Source: Histoplasma ohiense
Lineage: Eukaryota > Ascomycota > Eurotiomycetes > Onygenales > Ajellomycetaceae
Assembly (NCBI GenBank): GCA_017607445.1
Contig: JAEVHH010000002.1
Span: 7,036,001-7,100,000 of the forward strand
Length of the DNA stretch: 64,000 nucleotides
Direction of reading: 5' to 3'
In this document: piece after piece, positions 1-11,244 of the stretch
Layout of the letters: each line of letters begins with the position of its first letter
How positions within the stretch are numbered: the first letter of the stretch is position 1
Notes under the pieces: generated by a model
The model's input: the letters and a program-made list of their open reading frames with translations, nothing else
The model's database searches: none
Told to the model about the DNA's origin: nothing
Made by a program: the position numbers and the translations under genes

Positions 1-1206
1 ACTCTTTCAAACTCATTTGCTTCTTTAAAAGCTGCATACCAACCTGCGTTGTCAATAATTCTTGCCGAACTTTCTAGTCCTATCAAAGGAACCAGTGGTA
101 AGGCAGTGTTAGATATCGCAATTACCGCACGTGGTCTAGCCGTACCAGAATCTGCGCCACGAGGCAGGGCATTCGTGCATTTGCAACAACTGTTGGCTTC
201 TTTTTACCGGCTCCTTGGCGCGACGAGTGTTGCGCAATCGGTTGAATTGGATGGACCAGGTGGGGTGGACGCGAGAGTATTTTTTCTTGATGATAGCGGC
301 AATGGCAATGATGGTAACGGGCTCGGTCATGGAAACAGCCAGATGGGGCCAATTATACATCTGACTGATATGGTAGTTTCTGGTCGTTCCTGGGAAACGG
401 TTTTCTCTCTTGAGACAAGAGAAGGGGATATGATCCTTAATGCCCTTACCACAACAGCAAAGAGACAAGGGCTTTCAAACCCAGTCTCCACTATTCGGAG
501 GCTTCCTGGCATCCCAGAGTTACAGATGCCGACAAATATTTTTGAGCAACCTGACTTGCATCCGCGACGCCATTATTCCGTTGCAGTTGGCGGGACTTTT
601 GATCATTTGCATGTAGGGCACAAACTCCTGCTCACGGCAACCGCCCTTGTCATTGACGCAGTGCCATCAGGGCCTGAGCCGATTCAAAGGACCATCACCA
701 TTGGTATCACGGGAGATGAGCTGTTGGTAAATAAAAAGTATGCAGAGTACCTAGAGAGTTGGGATGATCGATGGCAGGGCGTTTGGACATTTATGGAATC
801 GATAATAGATTTTTCACCGCCGTTTGCGGATCGAGCTGATACTCAAATGGCGACCACCAAAATCGAGCACGTTCACTACCCCGGATCAAATAGCAAGTAT
901 GTCCGTGTGCGAGTGTCATCGGACTTGGATATTAAATTCGTTCAAATTTCTGATCCATTCGGTCCCACTATCACAGACGAAGCTATAAGTGCTTTAGTCG
1001 TGTCTAAGGAGACTCTATCGGGTGGGAAGGCAGTGAATGACGAACGGGAGAAGAAAGGCTGGTCAAAGCTAGAGATTTTTGAAGTTGATGTTTTGGATAG
1101 TAGTGCAGCCGAAATCCAGGGAGAGGCTGTTGATAATTTTGAGACCAAGATAAGCAGCACAGAAATTCGTCGACGCCAGATGAATATAGCTAAGGGGAAT
1201 CTGTGA
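1..1206 (+). CDS. CAB4: Pantetheine-phosphate adenylyltransferase, 5' end cut by window edge
   Basis: This is the eukaryotic-type phosphopantetheine adenylyltransferase, which joins ATP and 4'-phosphopantetheine to make dephospho-CoA in coenzyme A synthesis. The frame is open from base 1 to the TGA at 1204-1206 and the first ATG-like position inside it is not a true start, so the N-terminus lies outside the window; about 401 residues are visible. The nucleotidyltransferase core shows VGGTFDHLHVGH (the HxGH ATP-binding signature, near base 585-620), then GITGDELLVNKKYAEYL, and near the C-terminus the ISSTEIRRR segment that matches the conserved ISST(x)R motif. The N-terminal 190 residues are poorly conserved and Gly/Asn-rich, as is usual in fungal homologues. 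No intron is apparent in the visible part. Assignment to the yeast Cab4 group is from family knowledge. Confidence 0.85.
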   Translation, partial: TLSNSFASLKAAYQPALSIILAELSSPIKGTSGKAVLDIAITARGLAVPESAPRGRAFVHLQQLLASFYRLLGATSVAQSVELDGPGGVDARVFFLDDSGNGNDGNGLGHGNSQMGPIIHLTDMVVSGRSWETVFSLETREGDMILNALTTTAKRQGLSNPVSTIRRLPGIPELQMPTNIFEQPDLHPRRHYSVAVGGTFDHLHVGHKLLLTATALVIDAVPSGPEPIQRTITIGITGDELLVNKKYAEYLESWDDRWQGVWTFMESIIDFSPPFADRADTQMATTKIEHVHYPGSNSKYVRVRVSSDLDIKFVQISDPFGPTITDEAISALVVSKETLSGGKAVNDEREKKGWSKLEIFEVDVLDSSAAEIQGEAVDNFETKISSTEIRRRQMNIAKGNL

Positions 1207-4071
1207 ACACATGCATTTGTTATCGCTATTGGTTTTGTAATATCGACTGACGGGTGATATTTTTTTTTTAAGTTTGTATGAGGGGAAGCGATAATCGGCG
1301 AATAAACCGAGATACTTCATCTATCTTTACCTGCATCACAAACCGACGCACCTTTCCTGGTCAAACGGCCATCCCTGTCACATTTTACGTAATGTTCCAG
1401 TTCTATTTGGCCATGGGGTACAATCGGAAGCCAAAGACACCCGAATTTTTATTATGGAAAAATGGCGGCCCACCGTTGGCCGTGATGTGGGCCTGATTTA
1501 AGCACGCAAGTATCGGTGTTGGAGACCTTCGATGACCTTCCCGTCTGCATGGAAGAATAGATATGTTTTCAATGTACAGATACCCGACTAGCGCCTGCGA
1601 AGTCGTTCGTCGAGGAAACGTAGCATTATCACCCCGTATTTCCTTGAAGTGTGTGACCCGCACAACCTCTACCAGCTGGCACAGCTCTTCGTGGAGGTAA
1701 AAAGGAAAATTGCGATAAAATAAATTCCTAGTTCAGAACCCACGGCTTTGGGCCTCGTAGCGAGAGGCTGAAGAAAAAGCAAAGAAGCGAACTGCATGCT
1801 TCCGGTGCATCGTGGCCACTTCTTCCACCTAAGGGTTGAGTACAGCAGGATGAAGGAAGATGCAGGAAGCAATCGAAAAATAGAGAAGCAGAAGAAGAAA
1901 ATGAAAAGACACCAAAGGAACGAATATTTCCATTTGAAGAATTCGTCATTCGCTGAGGAATTATGCGAGGAGTTGGAGTTGTATGCAGCATTCCAGCAAG
2001 GATGCCGCAGTCAGGCGCTCAAAGAAGGGGATGACTGGACCAAAAAATTGCCAGCTTCAGATGGCTCGCCTTAATGAAATTCTTCTTTCATTGATTCCTT
2101 TCGCTCCCCTAATTCTTGAGTATGAGTTTTCTTGAATGAAAATGGGGCGAGTTGGTCTGATTCGCAACTTGCCACAGGATGCGGCTTGTACAAATGAACT
2201 CTCTGATTGTGCACATACTTGTACTGTACATGCGCGCACGGAGTTTAAGGGGCGCATCTGGCACAGTTCATTGATTAAAGTTGATTGGGAGGTTCCTCGT
2301 TTGTCGTTGCCAGCACCTAGTCTGCCCATTTGCATAGACAATTCGAAACAAAACCCTGAACCCTGATAGAAGTCCTGTTCCTACATAAGGTATGTTTGCC
2401 AGGATGTCTGCTAAATGGTGCAATCCGTACCTTGCAAGACAACTGCATTCCCGACCTGCCTTAGATAAAATATGACCAGTCCATACGGCCCGTGCCTGAT
2501 TGAATCGCCGTCAAGGGAGAGACCGGAAAAACAAAGCGTTTGAAAGTTGACTAAAGTAAGAAAGCAGTGTCAATCAGTTTGGAGTCAAGTACAAAGGTGT
2601 ATAGCTCAATAAGCATTCACCAACTCCTGCACATGTTGTTTGTGTTGGCCATAACGTAGTACGATCAGCAGTGTGTAGAACCAGTCGATAGCCATAGCAA
2701 CTCTGAGGCCGAGATGGACAAACAATGACAAGGCGGGGTCTCTGATTCTCGTCAGAACTCGCAGGCTGACCGCTGCCCAGTCCTACCTTCGGACAAGAGG
2801 GGTGGGAGGAAGAATGCTAGGATGAAATCGGGTATATATTTTCAGATCCCGCAGCCAGAAATTCCGGCAGTTCACTCCCCCCAGTCCAACACTGCTCAAT
2901 GTCGCAAACAAGAACACGTCGGTGGTTCTCGACCCTCCTTAGCAGCATGCCATCCACGTCGCCGGTGCATCCGTGATGGTGATTCGCCGCCTGGACGAGA
3001 GACCAATGTCCTGTACCAGCGGGGTCTCTCGGTGAGTTGCAGGGACTCTGCAGCATTGGGCCGTGCATCCGCCTTTGGGGAGGGGAATCAGTTAGGGGGG
3101 ATATCTTTACTGGGTCAAACTAAGGAATCAAGCTCTGCAGACTACAGCATGTCAAGGCCAACACGATGATGCTCTCTTCAACGATTCGCCCGCCACAACC
3201 GCGCCACAGCCTCTGGCGTCCTCCCATCTTCAGGGCTCCCAGGTTCGTCCCTCTGGATTCACCACGGCCCGCATGCTGCCGCTGCTGGCGTAGGATCTGC
3301 TGGTGTATTTTCGATCATGTGACCTCATGGTGTAGTGGCCATGCTGGTAATTGGCGTAGATGAAGCAGGAGCCCTGCTCTCCAGCACACGTTTTTCTCTG
3401 TTACTCGACGGCGACGACGGGGATGGAAGCGCCCACGCATTAAATCGGTGTATACCGAGTCGTCTGCGTGCGAGTGAAGGACTTTCTGTAATCTGCTGCG
3501 TCATGCTCATTTGTCGCCAGCGCCCGAAGTCCCAGTGCTGGCCCTCTGCTCCGTTTGGGGCCCGCCATTTGCACCACCTCTCTCTGATTTTCATCACCTG
3601 TGTTTATCCAAGGCTGCCTTGTTTCTCACTTTGTCGCTTGGTTAAAGCCCCTTCAATATGATTGTCCTGAGCACTCTTACGTTTTTTTAACTTGCGACTT
3701 CCGCCTTCGTTTGGACTGGACGACGATCTTATTGCCGTATCGATTGATCCCCGCACACTTCAACGATCTACTTGGCTTTTTTTTGGTGAAATCTTATCAA
3801 GTTCCCAAAAACTCCCCAAATATAATATAGATATATATCTATATTTTATGACGGTTATCCAAACAATACTCTCCACCTTTCAGCCCCTCAGTTACCCCTC
3901 AATTACCAGTGTTCGCCGAACAAGTTCGTCAACCTGGCTACTCTCCTGTTCAGCTGGCTTTTTTCCTTTTTTTCGTTTCTTGCCCCACGATTGCGGCTAT
4001 TCCATGAGGAACCTGCCAACCAAGAATTTGAAGCGGCCAAAAAGCCGTCATCAGAATCTCAAAGGCAAGAG
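1207..4071. other. Intergenic region upstream of the F-box gene
   Basis: No gene is supported here. Short open frames on both strands (for example 1796-2074 and 2822-3169) lack recognisable domains and have no splice-linked partners. A T run lies at about 1260-1270. The last 450 bases (about 3590-4040) are pyrimidine-rich and contain several short out-of-frame ATGs, as expected for the 5' leader of the gene starting at 4072. Confidence 0.6.
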
Positions 4072-5787
4072 ATGGACAGACCACGTGGTATCTTGAGTCT
4101 CTCAAACGAGTTGCTAAGAGAAATCTTGGACCATTTGGCCCAGGACCCTGAGAAATGCGTCAGCGTCGATCGTCGTGCGTACCTCTCCATTGAGAGTTTC
4201 AAGCGTCCCAACCCACCTGAGCCAATACCACTCATTTACGACGCGAAGAATGGCTTCCAGGAAGACTATCGAACGGATGTTGACCGCTTCAGGGAGGTCT
4301 GCAAACGGTTTGCAGATTTAGGTGCCTCCTATAAGTTTGGCCGGGTTGTGGTGCGGTTTTCTGAAAGCGCATTTCGGAAATTGGATATGTTGTCAAACTC
4401 CCCGCATTTGGCAAGACACCCGAGAAACTTCACGTATATCATTCGGTCATTTTATGTTGAAGGTTGTTCATCATTCCTATTCTCCCCTTCAGCCTGTTTC
4501 CAACCCCCAATTCTTTCCATTTTTCTTTTCTTTTAAAGTCTTGGCGTGTCTAACGCATCTATCTCCTTTTCTGCGCTTCGGTTTTATATTTTTTTAGATC
4601 GGGACAAGCTCAGTGAACTTTTCTTAACGGCGGATTCCAGTAAATTGAAGATTTCCGAACACCATCGTCGACTACAGGAGCAGAAACGCTTGGTCAGCTC
4701 TGGCGAAGATTTCGCTTCCCTGAAACGGGCTATGCAAGCATTCAAGTCGCTTCAACATATCAAAGTTTTGAAGGTTCAGGATGAGACGGAACGGGAACTT
4801 TTACAATTCATCGAGCGACACGATAATCCGCTAGATCCATTAGTATCCTTAGATTGGAAACCAGCATGCGCCCATGCAGTGCAGACTCTCGCAATAGCTC
4901 TTCTCGAATCTCAGCCCCCTATTAACCGATTTTCCGGGCCACAGATAAATCCTCAAGCAGCTCTCACGTTGAAACGAGCCCCAATTGATATGGTTTCGGC
5001 GCTTGCTGTGAAACTGACTTGTTTGGAAATCCACTTCGATGCGATAAGATACGTCAATGCAGAGATGCGGGAATTGTCAGAAGTCTTTCATACTTTATTT
5101 ATGGCAGCCAAAAACATGGAAGCCGTGCATATAGGCTTCCCATCTCGTATACCCCTTGATTTGCGGCTCGAAGACATATTCCACAACGTATACTGGGAGA
5201 AGCTGCGCGCATTCGGCATCCAGGCCTGGCGACTGGACTCGGAAGAGATTATCGAGTTCGCCCGCCGTCACCGCCGGACGCTTCGCGGTCTCCGCTTACG
5301 AGATGTTCTCCTCAAAGAAGGAAGTATGTGGAAAGATATCCTTTCCATGCTGCGCGAGGAGATGGAGAATCTGGAATGGGTCAGCTTGCGACGGATCGAT
5401 TATTCAAATGCCTTCGACGAGAAATGGGCGACCAGTGCTGATATATCGGATATCCAATCGTTCCCCAATTCTGACAGCGAGGATGACGACCTATTTGATA
5501 GGTACGATGCCGCCGATAACGCTGACAACGACGATTATGAGAGCATTGGTGACGAATCGGACGGTATGAGCTCGCATAATGGCGACAATGGACCTAGAGC
5601 ACACCAAATTGAACTTTCGCCCGATACGGCTACCTCGTTGATATCACCCTTCGCACGGTGGACAACGCCGTTGACATCGATATCTGTTGATGAACTGGAA
5701 GATAATGGGGTAAATGTGGAATACCAACAGAGGAAACTCTGGGAGGAATGGGTGATTTCGAACTCGAGAAATACTGATAATATGTGA
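4072..5787 (+). CDS. F-box domain protein
   Basis: Likely substrate-recognition subunit of an SCF ubiquitin ligase. Two exons, 4072-4462 and 4598-5787, give about 526 residues. The F-box is at the very N-terminus (residues about 7-45), beginning ILSLSNELLREILDHLA, which is the classic Skp1-binding pattern. The middle is helical and leucine-rich without a clear named repeat; residues about 420-470 are strongly acidic. ATG 4072 is the first in-frame ATG; the frame is open further upstream only through non-ATG codons. The intron removes an in-frame TAA at 4534-4536. The only donor that keeps phase is GTTGTT at 4463, which is weak; the acceptor is a T-rich TAG at 4595-4597 with a CTAAC branch candidate near 4549. 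The next gene downstream is convergent. The target substrate cannot be inferred. Confidence 0.75.
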
Positions 5788-6853
5788 CGAGGTTCCTTGG
5801 GTTTTTTATTTATTGTCTTTGATGTATGAATTTCCATTATTGCTTCCGATGACGGTTGGAAACTTATGTCTTTCTCTACTTCGTTTTCCACAGGGATTTT
5901 GATTATTTTGACAATTTTTGTTCGCGGTGACTCTCTTCCTTCGCCTCTTGCTGTTTGTTGGTGTGTTGTTTCATTCCAAGGCCACAGAAACAAAACAAAA
6001 GAGGATAGCAAAATACGGTGTCTTAAATCTTCCCAGGAATATTGCTCTTTCTTTCTCCTACTCTCCTCTGCTGCCGTTTGGTTGGTATTATCACTTTGCT
6101 CCTCCAGCTTCTTCTTTCAAGCATTCGCATCCACCCTCCGCAAGTCCTGGTTAGCGCCGCCTATTACCGGTTGGGAAAATATTATGAACTTGTATGTACT
6201 GTACATTGGCTTCAACTGGAGTGTAAGGGTTTCTCAAAGGGATCCTTACCTATGCCTGATGTGCCTCATAAGGTGCCTCGTGCCGTACATGTATTCAACG
6301 ATATATGGGTGCGCGCCATCTGGCTTCTTGTTCGCTGCGCTTGCCCTCATATTGGTTTTTCGGGAGGCAAGGAATCTGATTTAACTGTTTTATATACTCA
6401 CTCACCTCATAAAGTAAAATCCAAGCTCATTTCAACATGTTCCGAAAGAAATATCAAGATCAAAATTAAGAAAATATATATTCCAAAAAAAAAAAATATA
6501 TTATTTGTAAAGGAACAACGATTTGATGGTGTCCGTCCCTGAAAAAGCTTGTTATACGAATCATTGAGTCGAGTATCGATGGGGAGGAAAAGGTAACAAA
6601 TGGGAAATAAACAGACATGCCCAATAACCAAAAGTGACGTAAATAAAACCTTTAGAGATATTTTCATCAGAAATCGTCAGGAGGCGATAAATGGGCTGAT
6701 CTATGTCGAATCAGAAGAATACTAAATAGCAACATAAATGATAAACACAGCTGCATTCCTTAACGCGAGTGCGAGAGATGAAATTGTGGAACGGGTATGG
6801 CGAGCTGTGCGTAGGATATCGTGAAGGAACTTTCACCATATATGTTTATTGTC
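5788..6853. other. Convergent intergenic region
   Basis: This stretch lies between the 3' ends of the F-box gene and the Zn2Cys6 gene. It is AT-rich, with a 12-base A run at 6485-6496. A 172-codon open frame at 5866-6384 has an ATG but no recognisable domain and looks like chance; see the rejected list. Nothing else is supported. Confidence 0.55.
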
Positions 6854-8541
6854 TCAGAAGAGGCAGAGGAAATCGATATTGGCTTCAAAAATCGCCTGTT
6901 CTCGAACATGATTCAGAAGATAACCACAATTTTCTGCCGGGTATTCTAGCAGTTTGAGGATTCGAGGATCTGGGTTGTTTTCTAGGAACATGCATACAGC
7001 CGTGCATTCAGCGTGAACCCTTGGATGCATCCACCAGTGGTTTTCTTGACACTTCTTTCCCAGCCAGTAACCCAAAATGAGAACTGCCCTAGGGTCTTTC
7101 TTTTCCAACAGCGCAGTATAATTGGGTGGCAATCTTCCCATGAATGATGTAATTTTAGGGAAATTTCCTCTGGATGGTATCAACTCAAGCAACGGACTAA
7201 GCATGCGAAGTGGCCAATGATAAGGATTTGTTTCCTCGGTTGTTTTTTCGTCAATTTCGCATATCTCCGCCAGACCCGGGTGGAGGCCGTCAGCACCAGG
7301 CCGGTGGTCTTCAAATATTGGGTAGTTAGATTCGATGAAGACATCGAACCAAATGCTCTGATGTAAATAGGGGCTGGTGAATTTGAGAAGATGTCTAAGT
7401 CCAGATTGGAGCAAGAGCCAGTTTAGGGCTTTGGGGTCGGAGGAGAAGAGCCAAGAGTTCTCAGGTTTGTACTCTTCTGCTGAGAAAGAAAGAACGCCCA
7501 TGAGCATACATGTTGACATTAGACCGTCCATATTGTGCGCTCCAATCGAAGTAGATAGCTCCTTTTTGTATAATGTGATGGCACGCTGCCAATGGTAGCT
7601 TTCAGCAATTTTGATCGAGGATATCCAGGGTAGTAGCCTCCTACGGCTAGAGATAGCAACCCCCAGAATCGCATGCATGAGATATGGAATCTATGGAAAT
7701 AGATGTTAGTATCATTCACGGTGTTATTGGAGAAACAAACGAGCCCTTCCAGTATCCATACCTGAAATGCAATGCGCAACATAGCCTCGTTAGTTACCTT
7801 TTTGCCGGTGTCGCTAAGAGCATTGTCTTCTGAGGATAGGATCAAAAAGTGATAGAAAGCTTCAACAGATTCGCGATTAACCGGCTTCGGCGCAATATTC
7901 TTGAGGTCATTGTCAATATTAGGGGCAAGACTCAACGCCGAGTCTATTTTGTCTGCAAGTTCTGTCATTGACAGTGAAAATGCTGCGTACTCAATCCCAG
8001 GAACTTTAGAATATTTGTCTGCGAATGAGCACACAGTCTTTGGCTTTTGCTGGGATTGCACTGCCAACGAGTAGTCACAGGTTATGCCATAGGCGTCACA
8101 TTTCCTGCAGCCTGGCTTGGTTTCATCGCACTGTAGTCGAAGGACCGATTGCAGTCAATATCTACATCGGTTCTCAAATTTCGCAAGACGCACGTTACAA
8201 CAAAGACACTCATTCATGCATGGGGAGATAGATGTGTGCAATATATTGAATAAGATAAGGAGCAGCAGGGTGAAACCTACCTTAATCCTTCGTTTCTTGC
8301 AATTGGAGCAGCCAGACCTGGACTTTCGGTGGGGTTGGCGGGAATGGAAGGTCGGTTCTGCAAATTTGACGGCTTGCTGTTGCGATGATTTATTCGGCCG
8401 CTGTCGTCGAGCATTTTTGACACGGAATACCACCTGGTTTCCAATAATGCGATTTCCCGATACGGCCAACTTCTGCGTCTTTTCTTCATCCCGGCGAATC
8501 TGAGTGGGAAAACATAGGGTTGAGTCCAGCGGGGCGGTCAT
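6854..8541 (-). CDS. Zn(II)2Cys6 fungal transcription factor
   Basis: A DNA-binding regulator of the Gal4 type. Three exons on the minus strand (8541-8281, 8130-7762, 7690-6854) give about 488 residues. The binuclear zinc cluster is rebuilt exactly at the first splice junction: exon 1 ends CSNCKKRRIK and exon 2 begins CDETKPGCRKCDAYGITC, giving the canonical six-cysteine spacing. Donors are GTAGGT and GTATGG; acceptors are CTACAG and CCATAG; both introns are phase 0. The rest resembles the fungal-specific regulatory region, mostly helical, with the junction AFQ/IPYLMHAILG matching the usual helix in this family. The zinc cluster sits unusually far in, around residues 78-107, after a basic leader. 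The start at 8541 is the first in-frame ATG; a leader intron cannot be excluded. Target genes are unknown. Confidence 0.85.
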
Positions 8542-9238
8542 GGTATATGTAAAAGCAATCCAAGCACGCTTCCCTGCGAGGGTGGCCGGCGAGTACGAGT
8601 GGACACTAATTCGAAGAAGCTAAATATTGAGCCAAGATGGTTGCACGTACATACGCATTATCATTCCGATCTGCCGTGTGATTATACTGGGAGAATAATG
8701 GAGAGAAGGATATGTAGATGTAGTATATCAACCTAGAGTATTGAAAAGGAGTGTCAGTTAAACCAAAAACACACAGCTTCTTCACAAACTTCATATCCTC
8801 ACCATGCACCTGTCAACTATTGATGTCAAAATGTTGATGATGATGACGGACGAGCTTGGGAGCAGTGGTCGTATTTATGCCGCTAGTCTCGGAATGGAAG
8901 ATGTCCTGTTTCCGCGGTGGGAGCCGCATTAGGCACCAAATCCCCGCCAGCTAAATCATAGAGTGCAATCATTATGCATTGTGATCGGAGTATGGTAAGT
9001 TGTAGAATAGAACAATTCTCTTCTTATCTGAGTGGAAAGATCTTGACATGTCTGCAATAGAACACATGTCCTTGGCTAAATAGATGACTCTGCTTGGAAG
9101 CATCGTTTCGGCTAAACCAATAGAGAAACCCCCTGATGATGAAATTATTGTTCCGACCGCCGGGATGATATGATATATGTGAAAATACATAGTGTACATG
9201 GTTTTCTGTCCCATAGTTAAAAAAAAGGGAAGATCCGG
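8542..9238. other. Intergenic: promoter side of the Zn2Cys6 gene
   Basis: About 700 bases between the Zn2Cys6 start and the COX10 stop, both minus-strand. The part next to 8541 should hold the factor's promoter. No recognisable motif beyond a short ATG-rich repeat (tgatgatgatga near 8834). No gene seen. Confidence 0.5.
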
Positions 9239-10828
9239 TCAAGTTATCGGTTTCGTAGATAACATGGGTTCAACAGGAACTCCATCAGGTTTTCTTTCCG
9301 TCTCAACTTCATATTCCTCGTCCTCCTCGTCTTCGTCATCCTCGCCGAACATACGACTCCAGACACCATCCCAGATTCCCTTCTTAGTTACCAGCGTCCC
9401 TACCATCAGTAGTGGCAAATGCCAAACACTAGCCCAGAATAACCCTCTCGAGCTACCAGCAGCTCCCTGAAGTTTCCAGAATCGATACGCCTCCTTGGCT
9501 AGCCAGCAATTAACCAACGTTCCCCCGATCAAGAACCCTTTATCAACCACTCCGAACCACCACAGGCCAGCGCAAAGTGGGAACATGAGGATCGAGTAAC
9601 GCAGTGAAACACGGCCATTTCGAGCTGGATTCGTCCATGCGAGCATTTTATAGCCCGCATTCTTGTACTCTTCACGGATAGTGTGGGAGAGGGAGTTGAA
9701 GTGTGGGAATTGCCATGCAAATAAGATCGCGGCCATGAGCCAGCCGCCAGGACTATCGGGGCCGAAGAGGAGGTCGCGCCAGCCGTCGTGGCCTGTCGTA
9801 GCAGTTTGGCCGGCAGCGGTAGCCCAACCCATCAGTGGGGGGATTCCACCGACGAGAGCGCCGACCCAGGTGTTTATCACAGAAATACGTTTGAGGGGAG
9901 TGTAAACGAATGCATACAAAAAAAGATTGAAAGCACCAAGTGCAGCGACAGTCGGATTTGTTCCCATGTATAGCGCAGTGACACCTACTGTCCCTGTGAC
10001 AGCAGCAAATATTAGGGCGGCTCTGGGGGATAGGAGTTTGCGAACCAGGGGCCTGTTACGAGTACGTGACATTCGCGCGTCATATTGGGGTTCAAATAAC
10101 ATGTTCAGGGTGTTGGCGCTTGCAGATGCGAGGAAGGTACCAATTGTGAGGTAGATGAAAGTCAGAGTAGAAGTGGATAGTGCCGGGAGAGGCGTTACTG
10201 ATGAGTCTAATGCAAGGAGTGTCGGGATTGGGTAGAGACCATAAGCAGTTGTCGCAGTGAGAACTACAAGGAAGGATAGATTTGGTTTTGTAAGAGCAAG
10301 GTACGCTGCTATTGTTCCCCGTAGGGAGGACTTCGGGAGAGATGATGATAATGTGGAGAGGCGGGAGGAGGCGTCTGGGCGAATGTCATGGTTGGAGGAT
10401 TTGGCTTCTTGTTCAGCCTTCAGTCGTTGTCGTCTTCGATGGGGAAGTTCCTCGGGGGAGCCAGGAGGTGACGGGTTGTCTTTTGTCCCAATTGATGACG
10501 CAGTTGGCGATTGGGAACCAACTGTAGGAGCTGCGGAGTGGAAGAGAGGTGATCGATTAGCATGCAGCGGCTTTTTTCTCAGCCATTGGGCTAGGCTATT
10601 TCTCGACAAATAGCCGGCTGGTAGTCCATTGGAGGAAAAGTATGCTTTCCTCAGGATCCTAGGCATTGCCGAAACTTGAGATCCCTTGTTTTTTAAGATG
10701 CCGCTCGCGATGAAGCCTCGCCGCGTGAACCCCACTGGTTGCAAGGTTTGGCGAGTGAAGCAGCGGGAACAGAGAGCGAGAGCGTCCGGAGCCATGCCAG
10801 GGCGCAGAATTAACAACGGTGAGGCCAT
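9239..10828 (-). CDS. COX10: Protoheme IX farnesyltransferase (heme O synthase)
   Basis: Adds a farnesyl group to heme B to make heme O, the precursor of heme A in cytochrome c oxidase; acts in the mitochondrial inner membrane. One exon of 529 residues. The first 150 residues are basic and Ser-rich with few acids, fitting a mitochondrial presequence. The UbiA-type prenyltransferase core follows: about residues 240-275 carry LNMLFEPQYDARMSRTRNRP, the Asp-rich allylic diphosphate site, and a second conserved loop is at EEYKNAGYKMLAWT. Several hydrophobic helices fill residues 170-480. The C-terminal 35 residues are very acidic (EDDEDEEDEEYE). The gene is head-to-head with the MPDU1-like gene, 416 bases between start codons. 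Length and motif order match fungal Cox10, so confidence is high. Confidence 0.93.
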   Translation of the reverse strand: MASPLLILRPGMAPDALALCSRCFTRQTLQPVGFTRRGFIASGILKNKGSQVSAMPRILRKAYFSSNGLPAGYLSRNSLAQWLRKKPLHANRSPLFHSAAPTVGSQSPTASSIGTKDNPSPPGSPEELPHRRRQRLKAEQEAKSSNHDIRPDASSRLSTLSSSLPKSSLRGTIAAYLALTKPNLSFLVVLTATTAYGLYPIPTLLALDSSVTPLPALSTSTLTFIYLTIGTFLASASANTLNMLFEPQYDARMSRTRNRPLVRKLLSPRAALIFAAVTGTVGVTALYMGTNPTVAALGAFNLFLYAFVYTPLKRISVINTWVGALVGGIPPLMGWATAAGQTATTGHDGWRDLLFGPDSPGGWLMAAILFAWQFPHFNSLSHTIREEYKNAGYKMLAWTNPARNGRVSLRYSILMFPLCAGLWWFGVVDKGFLIGGTLVNCWLAKEAYRFWKLQGAAGSSRGLFWASVWHLPLLMVGTLVTKKGIWDGVWSRMFGEDDEDEEDEEYEVETERKPDGVPVEPMLSTKPIT

Positions 10829-11244
10829 AGCTAATTCAGGTTGAACTTAGTCGGCAGCCTGAGCCAACAAAGACCTCGCCATCCGCACGGGGATGTGTTC
10901 TGTCCGAGTTGAAGTCGTCGTCAAAAGAATTCCTGGTTTTGATTTCTCCAGGGAGTTAGATGAGTCAGCATTCATGTGACCTAGTTTATTGCTCAGATGA
11001 ATTCTAAAATAACTATCATATCAACAAGATGCGCGTGAGAAAACTCCCGTTTAGGACCACAAATCCATTTGGCCATTGCTTCTATATAGTTGGGAACCGT
11101 AATTGCTCCAACGACTTTGCTCTGTGTTAAGAGCCGCGGAGCTACCGATCACGGTTTGATGTGTATTTGCGGCGCCCGACATAACAAGAACGTTTACAGC
11201 GACCAGGAGTGCTTCCAAACCAACAGACGGCTCGAACGGCAGCC
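10829..11244. promoter_or_regulatory. Shared divergent promoter region, COX10 / MPDU1-like
   Basis: The 416 bases between the two start codons must contain the promoters of both genes. I see no canonical TATA box; this is positional inference. The context around the rightward start (gcagccATGG, 11239-11248) is a strong start context. Confidence 0.5.

Noticed and set aside
5866..6384. 172-codon + strand frame with ATG downstream of the F-box gene
   Set aside because: No domain, odd T-rich codon use, high Cys/Phe/Ser content typical of AT-rich chance frames, and position in a convergent 3' region.
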